NCBI GenBank assembly: GCA_033239525.1
Contig: BSYO01000020.1
Location: forward strand, 8,738,656-8,802,655
From: Nepenthes gracilis
Taxonomy: Eukaryota; Streptophyta; Magnoliopsida; Caryophyllales; Nepenthaceae
Reading direction: 5' to 3'
DNA length: 64,000 nt
The translations under genes were made by a program, and so were the position numbers. Below are positions 21,382 to 32,119 of the stretch, piece by piece. Positions within the stretch are counted from its first letter, which is position 1, and each line of letters starts with the position of its first letter. Under the pieces are notes generated by a model. It had not been told where the DNA came from. It saw nothing but the letters and a program-made list of their open reading frames with translations, and made no database searches.

Positions 21382-21975
21382 GGGTGGATACTTTGATCGG
21401 TTGCTGGAGCTGAGTATCAATACTATGATCCGGTTGCCCTCAGTTTTGATGAAATCTCTGTAATGCTGAGCCGGGCAATCTTCAATGTGCCGTTGAGGTT
21501 TCGTTGTGATGCACTGGTTCGCAGATGAAGCAGCAGGCTGCCTTCTCTCGAGCGTTTCTGCTGAAGCGATGAAGCATTTAGATGCCGACTGATTCGGAGT
21601 GAATATGCTTCGTTGTGTGTGGTGATCCTAAAGCCTTCGTTCTTCTACCGTATTTGTAGTTTGGCGTTGCTCTTTGTGTTGTGTGACGTGATGCATGCGC
21701 GCCTGCCCTGATGACGCATCGCTCGAGGTGTATGATTTGTTCTCTTTCGAAACCCCAATTGAGCCTCGGTTTACAGCTAACAACATTGCATGTTGGGTTT
21801 ATGCTTTTTGACAAATGATGTTTTGGTGCAAGATTTTGTTTTCTTGTTTTTTAAACCTGTGTTTTGGGGTAAGCCCCGCAGTTATGATTTTATTCCAAGT
21901 CGAAAAAACACTTGGAGTTAAATCATAGGTTGTAAATTTTTTTTTCCTTTAATACATCTAACTTACCAGAAAAAA

Positions 21976-22334
21976 TGATGGAACTGCCTTTTCCAGTTTG
22001 TGCTATGGCAACCATGGAAGCTGTCTCTTCTGGCTTGCCAACAGAAGCTGAGTCTAAAGAAGACCCTGCTGTTGTTACTGCCTACAGCCCTCATGATGCC
22101 CGGTTTGTCCATCATGATATGGCTCCTGCTTCTCTTTGTTAATCCCCCTTTCGTTGCCTGTTGAGGCTTGGCCTGTCTGCTTCTGTATCGAGGTCAACCC
22201 TAGGTTGGGTATTTTTGGTTTTTCGCTGGAGCCCTCTCTGTGTTGTTTTTTTCTTTTTTTTCATTCACCCACAATCACTTACCCCCCCCCCAAAAAAAAT
22301 GTTTTGGTTCTCCCCAAGCTTCTCTGGTCTGCTG
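21976..22334 (+). other. LINE-like remnant, uncertain
   Basis: A short open stretch (about 21976-22140) resembles in composition the variable C-terminal part of the ORF1 proteins, followed by T-rich sequence with a C-run/A-run at 22284-22300. I cannot assign it with confidence. Confidence 0.25.
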
Positions 22335-22579
22335 TTTTTTTTTTTGGTAAGTAAGTTATGAAATTACATTAAAAATAAAAAATTATAAGCCTATGTTCTA
22401 TTCCAAGTGTTTTGCCAACTTGGATTAAGAACATAGAAGCAAGAGCATCCCTTTGTCTGCCTCATGGAGAGTGGATGGTCTACTTTTCCTTGGATCCACG
22501 ATTTGTCAATTTTCTTGTCGCCCGCTTTGTTAGGTTGGATGGATGGGCCATCGAATATAGAAAAAAAAAGCATATATAT
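22335..22579 (-). mobile_element. LINE tail fragment
   Basis: Eleven T followed by GGTAAGTAAGTTATG, then the hairpin CTATGTTCTATTCCAAGT (22391-22408) with ACTTGGATTAAGAACATAG (22418-22436). The fragment is cut at 22579 by the Tat-like LTR element. Confidence 0.7.
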
Positions 22580-23606
22580 TGTTGGGCCCCAGTATGAAGG
22601 CCCATAAAAGCACGGCCCAAATAAAGAAGCCCAGAGACACTCTCACAAGTGAAGGAGATCAGACGGCCCAAGTGAGAAGCCCAAGGGATGAGAGCCCAAG
22701 AAGTTCCGCAACTGTTCGAGCGGCCAGGAAGAATCTCTCGGACTTTTCCCCAGAGGGCCCCATAAGAGCTGTTCCTCCTCACTAGCCCTCGAGTTCACAA
22801 GGAGTCTCACAACCAGACGAGGACCGCCCGTTCATGACCGAGAATGCCAGCTAGCCTACTTCGCCGGTTTCCAAGAAAGCCTGCAACTACTACCAGTCGC
22901 CGTATCAACAGGGCACGCCTAGTCAAATCAAGGCTGATATTTAGATCATGTACACCTGACGCACTTTTCGAATCTTTGCCCGCCAGCGCTGCCTGCATGC
23001 CACTCTCCACACGTCAGTTGCATTAAAGGAGGCCAGTGGACCAGCTCCTCAACCGCCGGATGGACGTCACGTGTCTACTCCCCAACGGCTCGATTTCCCC
23101 TATAAATACGCATCAAGACCCCTTTCAAAGGGGAGAGCGGTCCAGACTCAACAACTCTGAGCCCTAAAGCTTCAATCGGGCACTCTCTCTCTCCACACTC
23201 AACTTCTCAAAGAAGAGTAAAAAGGCTCCCAGCGAGCATAGCTTCCTTAGGAGAGAAACACAAAACGTGAGATAGGGAAGGGGTTAACCCTCACAACTGT
23301 ACTCTGTAAAATCTCCAACCCATATAGTGAAGCTCTTTCACGTGCCCCCCGCCTCGTGGTTTTTCCTCCCCATTCAAGAGGAGGTTTTCCACGTAAAACA
23401 TCCGGTCTCAATCCTCATCTCGTGTCCAACACATCATTCACTTGTGTTGCTCGACTCCACGAATCGGACGGGACGCGCCTCTGCATCTCTCGGCCGTGTT
23501 GGACCCTCTCGGATCAACACCCCTCATTAACGAGCCTTCCTAAGAGATCCGGCTGGGACGTCCCCAACCTTTGAGTCTCTCGCACCCGCGGAGCCAGAAC
23601 GCAACA
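22580..23606 (+). repeat. 5' LTR of Tat-like element
   Basis: 1027 bp, TG...CA ends. The first 180 bases are dense in GGCCCA/AGCCCA words. A GACGTCACGTGTC stretch (23063-23075) lies 26 bp upstream of TATAAATA (23101-23108). Confidence 0.9.
23063..23108 (+). promoter_or_regulatory. G-box and TATA box of 5' LTR
   Basis: GACGTCACGTGTC contains a CACGTG core with the ABRE-like ACGTGTC form. TATAAATA follows at 23101. In the 3' LTR the same core is kept (CCACGTGTC at 28421-28429, TATAAATA at 28455-28462), although neighbouring bases have changed. bZIP-type factors bind such cores in plants; binding here is inferred. Confidence 0.6.
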
Positions 23607-23625
23607 TTGACGCCGTCTGTGGGAA
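23607..23625 (+). other. Primer-binding site of Tat-like element
   Basis: TTGACGCCGTCTGTGGGAA directly follows the CA end of the 5' LTR. It resembles the TGGCGCCG-type site seen at this place in many plant Ty3/gypsy elements. I do not assign the primer tRNA. Confidence 0.6.
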
Positions 23626-23680
23626 AGAAGAACAAAAAATCACGGCTTCCCACCCCCCAACAACAAGCAACGCCCCAAGG

Positions 23681-24478
23681 ATGTTCAGCAGACAAGGCAG
23701 CACGTCCACCCGGGGAGAAGGACGCCACGACGAATGTCTCCCGTCGGGCGGCAGAATAAGCGGCGGCCCCGGCACCAGCGTGCGCAAACTAGCGCAGAAG
23801 GTGGACAACCTCACAAGAGCCGTCCGCAGCCTCTAGCAGAAGGCGGGCGAACACTCTAGGAGTCCACGCTCCGAAAGCCCGCGCCACACGGCGCTCCGGA
23901 GACAGCAGTCGGCGCGGGCTCCAGGCGAGTTGAGGGATTACCTCAACAAAAAGAAGTCCATGAGTCCGGCCCCATCAAGAAGGGGGCTCAAAAGTCTCTG
24001 GAAGACTGTATTTGGACCCAAGGCCGGCGAAGCAACTCAGCCGGCAGAACCAGAAGACCCCTTGCCCCCGAGGACAGGGGAAGGAAGGAGAAGGGCGGGC
24101 GCCCACCAGAAGACCCAACGACCGTCCGGGCACGATGAGCCCGAGCGGATGGTCCTTGGGGGAGAAAAACACTCAGGCCCATTGGCCTTCACTGACTCCT
24201 TCACCAACATCCTGAGGCAGATCAGGGACGAAAAGTTCCTAAGATGGCCCAAGGCGTTGAAGAACCCGGAGGGAGGTGACCAATGGGAATACTGCCATTA
24301 CCATGGCAGCCGCGGCCACGACACCGAGGACTGCAAAAAGCTCCAGGCGGAACTCGAGCGGCAGCAACGGGAAGGATATCTCGACCACTTCTGCGAAGGC
24401 CGGGCGCGGCCCGGAGCAAGCGCGGAACCCGGCCAGTCACGCCGCTCGAGGGGCAAGGCCATAATGGGCGCGGACTAA
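23681..24478 (+). pseudogene. gag: Short gag of Tat-like element, one stop codon
   Basis: The frame opens at the ATG at 23681 and runs to 24478, broken only by a TAG at 23834 (probably from CAG). Gag would form the particle that packages element RNA. The N-terminus is Arg/Ser-rich. The C-terminal part is diagnostic of Tat-type gag: FLRWPKALKN, then a zinc-finger-like CHYHGSRGHDTEDC, then the coiled AELERQQREGYLDHF. At about 265 codons it is much shorter than usual gag proteins: the central Retrotrans_gag domain expected between the N-terminal basic part and FLRWP is missing. I infer an internal deletion that also removed pol. Apart from the one stop the frame is open, including the 182 codons from 23930. 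Confidence 0.7.
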
Positions 24479-24696
24479 AAAAAAAAAAGAGAAGAAAAAT
24501 GAGAGAAAAGAAGACAAAAAGCCTTGGAGGCCACTCAATGTAAGAAAAATGTGCATTTATAAAACGTGCATTTGTTACCCTTACAACGAAGCGCTTCCAT
24601 ACTCTCTCCTCAACTGCTTCCTGCAAAGACCCGGGCGCGGCCCCTGGAGCAGCAGGAAGCAGCCAGCAACTCACGGCATTCAACAAGCAAAAACTT

Positions 24697-25165
24697 CATT
24701 GCGACCAGCCGTCCCCGAGGCCGGCCCTTGAGGTCATAACAAAACTCATGGCTGCGACAGAGCGGTCCCGCAGGCCGGGCCCTTGAGGTCATAACAAAAA
24801 CTCTGGGCTGCGGCCAGAGCGGTCCCAGGCCGGGCCCTTGAGGTCACAACACAACTTCGGGCCGCGACCGAGCGGTCCCGAGGCCGGGCCCTTGAGGTCA
24901 TAACAAAACTCGGTTGCGATCGAGTGGTCCCAGGCCGAGCCCTTGAGGTCATAATAAAAACTCGGTTGCGATCGAGCGGTCCCGAGGCCGGGCCCTTGAG
25001 GTCATAACAAAACTCGATCTGCGACCGAGCGGTCCCAGGCCGGGCCCTTAAGGTCATAACAAAACTCTACTGCGACCGAGCGGTCCCGAGGCCGGGCCCC
25101 TTGAGGTCATAACTCGGAAACCCAACCATGGCCAAGCGGTCCTTGAGACCGGGCGACAAAAATAT
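24697..25165. repeat. 52-57 bp tandem array between gag and antisense gene
   Basis: Eight recognisable units and a degenerate ninth, built on GAGCGGTCC, a GGCCGGGCCC block and CCTTGAGGTCATAACAA. The CCTTGAGGTCA word recurs about every 52-57 bases (near 24724, 24781, 24836, 24889, 24940, 24997, 25048, 25100). Units alternate between CCCGAGGCC and CCCAGGCC forms, suggesting a two-unit higher-order step. Such arrays are known in Tat-lineage elements. Confidence 0.8.
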
Positions 25166-25442
25166 ACCCAGAAGGCTAAGAGCTAGAAGTCCATGAGAAG
25201 GCTGCACGCCCAAGTCCAAAAGGGCAAATGGTCAAACACCTGAAGGGAGTCGCCCGACTTGGAACAAAAAGTTAGGCGCTGTGCAATGCGCCGCAAAAAA
25301 AAAAAAACACACGTACAAACAAGACACGGAAGAGACGTCCGAAGCTTTAAAGCAAAAGGGAAAAAGTCTTATTGACAAAAAGAGATTTTCTGTACAAGTA
25401 TGACAAAACAAAGAACAAAATGAAGAAAAAGGAGGCAGCATG
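25166..25442. other. Spacer between tandem array and antisense gene
   Basis: A-rich non-coding sequence with an A run near 25295-25307. It lies just downstream of the antisense gene stop. No feature is identified. Confidence 0.4.
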
Positions 25443-27540
25443 TCAAGGGAGTGCCGCTCGGTCTCTTCCTCTCTGAGCCTCATGGGCTCCTGCAGATCCC
25501 GTCTGCTCCGCCGAAACTACCTCCTCAGGCGTAAGAGGTTCACTATCAGGCCCTACTTGAGGAGGGCCAGGGAAAGGCCTACCATCGACGCCGTACAAAT
25601 CTTCCATGCTCAAGGCACCAGCATTCCTGGGATCGAGGACGGCCACAGGGAACCGCGGACGAATCAATCGCGCCACTCGGCGGCACATGCGAACACCGTC
25701 CCGGAACTTGCCGTCCAGCACAGGAGCCATCTCGGCAATCTGCACGGACGTCCTCAACCTCTCCTCCTGGCAAAGGATCCGTTCCTGAATGAGACTCTGC
25801 CTAAGCCGCAGATCCTTGACGGTGGCCTCAAGAGAAGCAATCTTCTCCTTTGCTCCAACTAGCTCCGCTTCCGCCCCCCGTGCAGCTTCACGAGCGGCCC
25901 CCGAGGACCTCACTTCCAGACGGGATTGAGCGATCACTCCCACTAGCCCGTTGAGGCCGGCTATCAAGCTTTGGAGCTGCAACAGAAAAGTTCATCAAAG
26001 CACGAACGGAGGAAAGCAAAAGAAAAAGGGGGAGCAACAGGCTACCTTAGAAACAAGAGGGTCATCCCCTAGGCCACACTCCACATGGGACTCGGACTCC
26101 TACGGCTCGCTCCTAAGCCCCGCAGGCGCCGCCTCAGACATAGACTCATCAGCTGCAAAAGCCGCTGGAAGGTCTGCCTCGAAGTCAGCACCCCTAAGAA
26201 CCTCAGGCAACCGCTCGGCCTCAACAACAACTGGGCGCTCAGAAGGATCAGAAGGCGCGAACTCGTCAACACTCAAATCCACGACCTCCACCATCTCTCG
26301 GATCATTTCAGCCGACGTTCCCCTCTCAGAATCCCTCACGGCACTCCCGCCTCCTATGTCCTCGGGAGGGTGATCAATCTTGCCCGAGAAGTCACCAGGC
26401 AAAGCAATGGGAGCGCCGGGAACAAAGTCATCACTGGGGGGCTGGATGTCCGAGGACCGCGCGCTCTGAGGAAGAATCTCCGCGGATGTAATAGGGAGAT
26501 TAGCAGTGGAAGTGAAGGCGAGACCGCCAGATCCCGAGGGCCCCGGAAGCAAGGCTTCAGTCCTCATCCTCTTGATCAGAGGTACATCATCATCATCATC
26601 ATCATCACAAGAGGTCTGAGTCTCAGGAAGCTCTCTGTTCCGCGCAACAGCTCTCGAGGGCTCGGCCGAAATATTAGCAGTGGAAGTGAAGGCGAGGCCC
26701 CCAGGCTTCGAGGACTCAGAAAAAGAGCCAGCCCCCGACCTCGTAGGCAGAGAAGCAGCCACGTCATCATCACTCACGCTCTCGATATCAAAATCCTCGT
26801 CATCACTCGAGGAGCGCTCAGCGGCTGGTCCCCCAATCCTCGGTCTCTCCTTGGCCGTTATAAGAGGAGCTGGGCGGGGAGCCTCGTCCCGCGGTTCCCA
26901 CTTGGCTTCCCTGAATTTGTCAGCGGCCAGCCAGATGTTACGCTTGTTCAAATGGAAGGTCCACAGATTGGCCAGCACCAAGTCCGTGTGCGCCTTCACT
27001 TCCTTCCGGTCTTCCCTTGAAGGGTCAGAGCAGTACTGGCTAGCCACTTTCCCCCACGTAGTGGGAATGGCCCAGTGCTCGTAAACGCCGAGGAAGAAGA
27101 ACTTGTCCTTCCACCGCCTCGTGGAATCCAGGTTGCCCCGCGACAAATGAAGAAAATTCCGGCGCGGGAGTTATTACGATCCAGATCGAGGTTCTGCGTA
27201 AGCGGAACAACACCTTGACCGTAAGAGCATTCAAGAGCTTCTCATGGCATCGAAGAAGACACACAGGACACCCCGATACCTCATCGCGTTCTGCTTTGAA
27301 GCTGTGAAGAGGCACGCCGAGCGCCCTCATAACGTCATAGAACTCCATCGGAATGGAAAACCGTAGCCCGCCTTTAAGGTGGGCCTCATAAACGGTGATG
27401 AAGCCATCAGAGGGCATACAGCGCCCTATCATGCGGCTCCTAATCATCAGCCATGGACTCGTGGATCGTCACCGAGCTCAGATCTCTGTGAGCTTGTCAA
27501 GCGTCACCGTGGAAGCAATGTCTCTCACTCCAGGCGCCAT
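25443..27540 (-). pseudogene. Antisense spliced gene (Transposase_28-like)
   Basis: On the strand opposite to gag. It starts at the ATG at 27540 (MAPGVRDIASTVTLDKLTEI) and ends at 25443. The N-terminal part (PSDGFITVYEAHLKGGLRF, then MEFYDVMRALGVPLHSF) has the signature of the plant family Pfam calls putative gypsy-type transposon (Transposase_28), found in Tat-type elements. It is followed by WKDKFFFLG and a long acidic Ser/Asp-rich linker with a DDDDDDD run near 26585, and, after a 69 bp intron, an Ala/Glu-rich helical, probably coiled-coil segment. Lesions: two TGA codons right after the first 20 residues, a frameshift near 27150, and a TAG at 26100-26102. The molecular function of this family is unknown to me. 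There is no sign of a catalytic transposase site. Confidence 0.65.
25977..26045 (-). other. 69 bp intron of the antisense gene
   Basis: On the minus strand: exon end TCTAAG, donor GTAGCC, then a pyrimidine-rich stretch ending TTTTCTGTTGCAG, then CTCCAAAGC. The cut falls exactly between codons (phase 0) and joins GLGDDPLVSK to LQSLIAGLNGL in one frame. Without splicing the frame still has 69 bases (23 codons), but the boundary motifs and polypyrimidine tract are typical of a plant intron. Confidence 0.6.
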
Positions 27541-27935
27541 GAAAACCAAAGAAGGGAAGAGAAAACGAAGCTCGAACGAAGAAGAAGACGAAAAACAGGC
27601 GCGAAGATGAAAAATCAGGGCAATGGGACGGTTTAAATAAACCCTAGGGTACGGAAAGATGTACTCATTACCCTTGCCACGCGTCGACAGGCCATTCGCC
27701 TCAGAAGTCTGGCGATCTCTCATTTCCAAGGCGCCTGATAGCACGTCACATCAGCAGGATACGGCATTTAATGCTCCAGCAGAAAAGTGAAACGGCGGCC
27801 CGAAGGGGTCCGAGGACAACCACCTGTCAAGGTCAACGTAGAGCTCGCCACCAGGACACACGCTCTCGGACGACTAACATCTCCAGCAGACCAACAACTT
27901 CATGCCAAACGACCGAGAACTCCGGGTCCTTTGGC

Positions 27936-27946
27936 ATGGGGGGCTA
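27936..27946 (+). other. Polypurine tract of Tat-like element
   Basis: ATGGGGGGCTA immediately before the TGTTGGG start of the 3' LTR. This is the position and composition expected of the plus-strand DNA primer. Confidence 0.6.
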
Positions 27947-28959
27947 TGTTGGGCCCCAATATGAAGGCCCATAAAAGCACGGCGCAAATAAAGAAGCCCA
28001 GAGACACTCTCACAAGTGAAGGAGATCAGACGGCCCAAGTGAGAAGCCCAAGGGCCGAGAGCCCAAGAAGTTCCGCAACTGTCCGAGCGGCCAGGAAGAA
28101 TCTCTCGGACTTTTCCCCAGAGGGCCCCATAAGAGCTGTTCCTCCTCACTAGCCCTCGAGCTCACAAGGAGTCTCACAACCAGACGAGGACCGCCTGTCA
28201 TGACCGAAATGCCGGCTAGCCTACTTTCGGTTTCCAAGAAAGCCTTGCAACATCGCCGCCGTATCAACAGTGGCACGCCTAGTCAAATCAAGGCCGATAT
28301 TCGGATCTCGTACACCTGACACACTCAGATGCTACAACGGCGCCGTCCGCATGCCACTCTCCACACGTCAGCTGCATTAAAGGAGGCCAGTGGACCAGCT
28401 CCTCAACCGCCTAATGGACGCCACGTGTCTACTCCCCAACGGCTCGGTTTCCCCTATAAATACGCAGCAAGACCCCTTTCAAAGGGGAGAGCGGTCCAGA
28501 CTCAACAACTATGAGCCCTAAAGCTTCAATCAGGCACTCTCTCTCTCCGCACTCAACTTCTCAAAGAAGAGTAAAAAGGCTCCCAGCGAGCATAGCTTCC
28601 TTAGGAGAGAAACACAAAACGTGAGATAGGGAAGGGGTTAACCCTCACAACTGTATTCTGTAAAATCTCCAACCCATATAGTGAAGCTCTTTACAGGCCC
28701 TGCGCCTCGTGGTTTTTCCTCCCCATTCAATAGGAGGTTTTCCACGTAAAACATCCGGTCTCAATCCTCATCTCGTGTCCAACACATCATTCACTTGTGT
28801 TGCCTGACTCCACGGATCGGACGGGACGCGCCTCTGCATCTCTCGGCCGTGTTGGACCTCTCGGATCCAACACCCCTCATTAACGAGCCTTCCTAAGAGA
28901 TCCGGCTGGGACGTCCCCAACCTTTGCGTCTCTCGCACCCGCAGAGCCAGAACGCAACA
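27947..28959 (+). repeat. 3' LTR of Tat-like element
   Basis: 1013 bp, matching the 5' LTR over its whole length. The most divergent part is near 28220-28340, where small indels and a rearranged block occur. TATAAATA at 28455-28462. Confidence 0.9.
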
Positions 28960-29489
28960 TATATATATATATATATATAAACTATAAAAAATTTATTATT
29001 ATGCTGCCCGCATAATAATTTCACATTTTGATGTTGTTTTGGTACATAGTCTCTCTCATGGCTCTAGCCGGAGGCGATTGTACTTCCTCCTCTTGTGTTC
29101 TTTTTCGTTGCCTTTTGTTGCCTTGCTAGTCTTCACCTATTTCCGTGATTTGGCTACTTGCTGTATTGGTGACTGTCTTCTCCTGTTTTGTTTCTTTTTT
29201 TTTTTTTTATGGAAATATCAGATTATGAAGTTTTCTTATTAGTGTCTACAAGCTTTCGGTCGAAATTAGGTTTTCAGATCTTATATCTTTTACTATTTTG
29301 TGCTTTTTTTCTTGATTAGCACTTGGTTGGTAGGTTTTATTTTTTCCTAGCACCCACACTAGGGTCTGATTTCTCCCTTGCACACACTCCCCCGGACCTA
29401 TAAAAAAAAATTAAAAAAAAGGGTTGATGCTGCCACCGCAAGTCTGTTGCATTAGTTTGGTGTGGTCAGTTTTTTTATTTGAGTTGTCC
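28960..29489. other. AT-rich remnant, probably LINE-derived, no gene
   Basis: Starts with the AT run used as target by the Tat-like element. T-rich sequence with A runs near 29401-29421 follows, resembling LINE 3' regions in composition. I find no hairpin or family terminus. Confidence 0.35.
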
Positions 29490-29633
29490 AGCAATCAATA
29501 TTATAAAAATTTTGGAATAATAATTAAAATTATTGGGCTAGTGCTTGGGGTGCGCCCATTCGATTTCACGAGTATTGATTTTGACTTCGGGATTAAAAGA
29601 AAAACGTCATATATATATAATATAATATAATAT

Positions 29634-29686
<53 letters not shown>

Positions 29687-30405
29687 GTGTGTGTGTGTGT
29701 GTGTATATATGTATGTATATGTATGATAATTATAATAACGATGGAAACATAAGAAGCAGAGGGGATGATCGGGAGAGCAGGGTTTTAGGCGAGGGTTTCG
29801 GGGGAGACAAAGAGAGAGAGGGGAGGAGAACGGCACCGACGGAGACGGCACAGGGGTTGGCGATGGCCGACGATGGTTGTGCATGGCGGTGGTCAGGTAG
29901 GTGACGCTGTAGAGCAACGGCGGCAGCTGTGGAAGCCTGACGTGAGGTGGAACCGCGCGAAGGAGAAGAGGAGAAATGGAGGCCTTTGGGCCTGATTATG
30001 AGCTCGAGCTCGTTAGAGAAAACGTAGAGCACATCAAGCCAAGTGTTCTCATACTCACTATTTTTCCTTTTTTAATTTTTATCAATTTTTCTTCAGGTAT
30101 TATCATTTCGATACCCACTCAAAACGTGAAAAAATTAGTCGATACATGATTCATGTTCAAAAATATGTAGCTGTTTGTCCAATTTCTTATCCGAATCATC
30201 CGATTTGGTGTCACCAAACCGTAAACCACATCCAAAGTTAGGATTCCCATTATTGCTATGTATTTTGCTAAATTGACCCCAAAATATGAATTATCATGTC
30301 CAAATTATATATATATATAGACCGGACGTCCGATCTCACAAGAATCGACTAGTTCGAGGCGTCCAAATGCTATAAATGGCCATTGTTACTATTCACATGA
30401 AAAAT
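29490..30405 (+). mobile_element. LARD-like LTR fragment, plus orientation
   Basis: Matches the LTR at 42509 from about its 85th base: ATTATAAAAATTTTGG, TGCGCCCATTCGAT, a microsatellite (29611-29720), a purine-rich leader-like part and ACCGGACGTCCGATCTCACA near 30322. It lacks both LTR ends. It abuts an oppositely oriented LTR start at 30406. Confidence 0.65.
29611..29720. repeat. (TA)n(GT)n microsatellite
   Basis: A TA-rich tract with an embedded GT run (29686-29704). Other LTRs of the family have an AT or TAA tract at the same relative place (39787-39844, 42752-42808). Confidence 0.85.
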
Positions 30406-30477
30406 AATATCACACCTAAATTATCAATAAATAAATAAACCCAAATTAAATTGAAGAAAAATATTTGGGATATTACA
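30406..30477 (-). mobile_element. First 72 bp of a LARD-like 3' LTR, minus orientation
   Basis: Reverse complement begins TGTAATATCCCAAATATTT, the LTR start of this family, and joins the internal region at 30478 as a 3' LTR should. After 72 bp the sequence switches to an LTR in the other direction. Confidence 0.65.
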
Positions 30478-32119
30478 TTTTTTCCTACTTATAAAAATTT
30501 TATCATCTAAATTTGACGAACCTCAATATTTATAATTAGGAAAAAATCCTTTTAGAGTTCTTCTTCACGATTCTATGCCACATCCATGATCATAGACTCG
30601 TTCTATGGCATCTTATGCAAATGAATTATCTTATCTCCTAATATCCCATGCTTCCTATCCAATCCTAGGGAACCTTGAGCATCCTAAAAGTAGCTCAATT
30701 TCATTGTTTTCTTCAAAACCTCAAATGAATTTCCCATCTTCATTCACGTTAAGCTTTAAGGACCTCGAATTTATCCTTAAGATACATGGGCTCACCACAC
30801 TTTCACTGTGCAACTCTGATTGCTTTATCTAACTATAACTCATACAGTTATATGTTATCATCATATTTGATCTAGCCTAATGCCCAATATTTTTTCTGAG
30901 CTTGGCTAATATTTTGGACATAAGACTCTATTCACAAGTAAACCTCAAAGGCGGAGCACCTTACATTCTCATTTTTTCGTTGGCATGTCCACAAACCAAC
31001 ATTTACCAATAATTTAGAATCTATATTAATAAGAATGAATGATTTGTCAAAAGTCATCAAATACTTAATTTTTTGAAATACATGACCACTCATTTTTAGC
31101 TTTTTTCAATCACATTCAATTACATCCTAAGACGGCCATTCCACAATCCTCAATTCATCACAGAATCTCTAACATCAAAATCTCAATCATATCCATTTCC
31201 CAAAAACATGGTATAGTCTTATCACTTAAATCTCAAACCCAAATATTAGTGCCCTAAAGATCTTGCTAGCATATCGATGAGCCTACAGATTAAATTTGAA
31301 CATATCTTTTATAATTTACAACAAGTGGGTCATTCTAATTACCCTAAAATACAATCATAAGGACCTCTTATTTCAACATTTCATGACTCTAATATTTTAA
31401 ATGTGGTTTTGTCTCTCAAGTCAAGAATACATCTTATTATCCCGACATTATTTGCCAGTACAAGGGACCATCAATTTTACAGACATCAAGATTCATCCTT
31501 GAGATCCTTACACTAGTTTGTCCATTTACAATTTTACACGATCACCCTTCCTTAGTGATGCAACTGTTTGTTTCTTAAAATTATTAGACAAAAACTATCT
31601 TTGAAAGTAATACCCACAAATTCATCAAATAGAAACCTCAATTACTTCTTTGACCTATGGTGGGGGTAACGCTAACTATGGACTTTCTCATTTACTTACT
31701 ACAAGGTCAACCATTCACATGATATAATCCTAGAGTTTCATCAAAATGCAACATTTCACATCTCATTTCTTCTTTGTGTCATATTTCTTTAATTCTTAAA
31801 TTCATGGGACAACTCCTATAATTCCTCAAGGTGAAGACCTCAACAACTAATTTTGGCAATGGGCGAAATAATTCCAAATCACAAGCTCCTCCCCCACTTA
31901 GGTCGAGGGTAGGATCCAATTGCAATGCAAAATTCACATAATTTTATCCTTTCTTAAAATATTACATGCTATCATTGTGAGGCCCCGAGACCGAAAACAT
32001 GATAATTGAAAATAATTAAAATGATAATAATCATTAAGAGGCCAAGCATGCATTGAAAAATGATGGTTAAAAGTAAAAATGTTAAAAAATACCCGAGTTT
32101 CGCAAGCAGCAGAGTTGCA

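Larger units (their letters stand above)
15064..21393 (-). mobile_element. LINE F (L1-type) with ORF2 remnant, split by LINE G
   Basis: Minus-strand copy. Its 3' end is at the left (poly T, then GGTAAGTAAGTAA at 15071 onward), with the hairpin at 15121-15135 and 15145-15159. A 2 kb 3' region follows, then the zf-RVT end of ORF2 (17104-18390) and, beyond LINE G, the reverse transcriptase core (20767-21381). It is 5'-truncated within the polymerase domain. LINE G entered between a Ser-Arg-Ile and a Thr-Ser-Trp codon of ORF2, creating a 17 bp duplication with one mismatch (18374-18390, 20766-20782). This copy shows that the TTACTTACC family has a conventional L1 ORF2. Confidence 0.75.
11528..21975 (+). 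mobile_element. LINE E 3' region, interrupted by LTR and LINE F
   Basis: Plus-strand 3' untranslated sequence of a further copy is visible in three pieces: 11528-11772, 14447-15063 and about 21394-21975. The last piece ends with the hairpin (arms 21883-21900, 21910-21927), CTTACC and a short A-rich tail. The gaps are filled by the solo LTR (11773-14446) and by LINE F (15064-21393). A short repeat, ATCGGTTGC, sits on both sides of LINE F. No coding part of LINE E is present. Confidence 0.55.
22580..28959 (+). mobile_element. Non-autonomous Tat-like LTR retrotransposon, TSD TATAT
   Basis: Two LTRs (22580-23606 and 27947-28959), each TGTTGGGCCCC to CGCAACA, flanked by TATAT (22575-22579, 28960-28964; weak evidence alone because the site is an AT run). 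The PBS-like sequence follows the left LTR and a purine tract precedes the right one. The 4.34 kb interior has a short gag (+), a tandem array and an antisense spliced gene, but no protease, reverse transcriptase, RNase H or integrase that I can recognise. Antisense extra genes of this type are known in the Tat lineage. By eye the LTRs differ by roughly 4% plus small indels, so the insertion is not recent. Mobilisation would need proteins from a full-length relative. Confidence 0.85.

Noticed and set aside
24746..25057. A 103-codon minus-strand frame with repeated SRARPG-type peptides
   Set aside because: It is a translation of the 52-57 bp tandem array, not a repeat protein.
24697..25165. 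Possible CRISPR-like array
   Set aside because: There are no unique spacers: whole units repeat, and the context is a plant retrotransposon.
30605..30832. A 75-codon frame conserved at 40185-40412
   Set aside because: The copies are simply paralogous DNA; 16 of 75 residues differ and most base changes alter the amino acid, so no protein-level constraint is evident.
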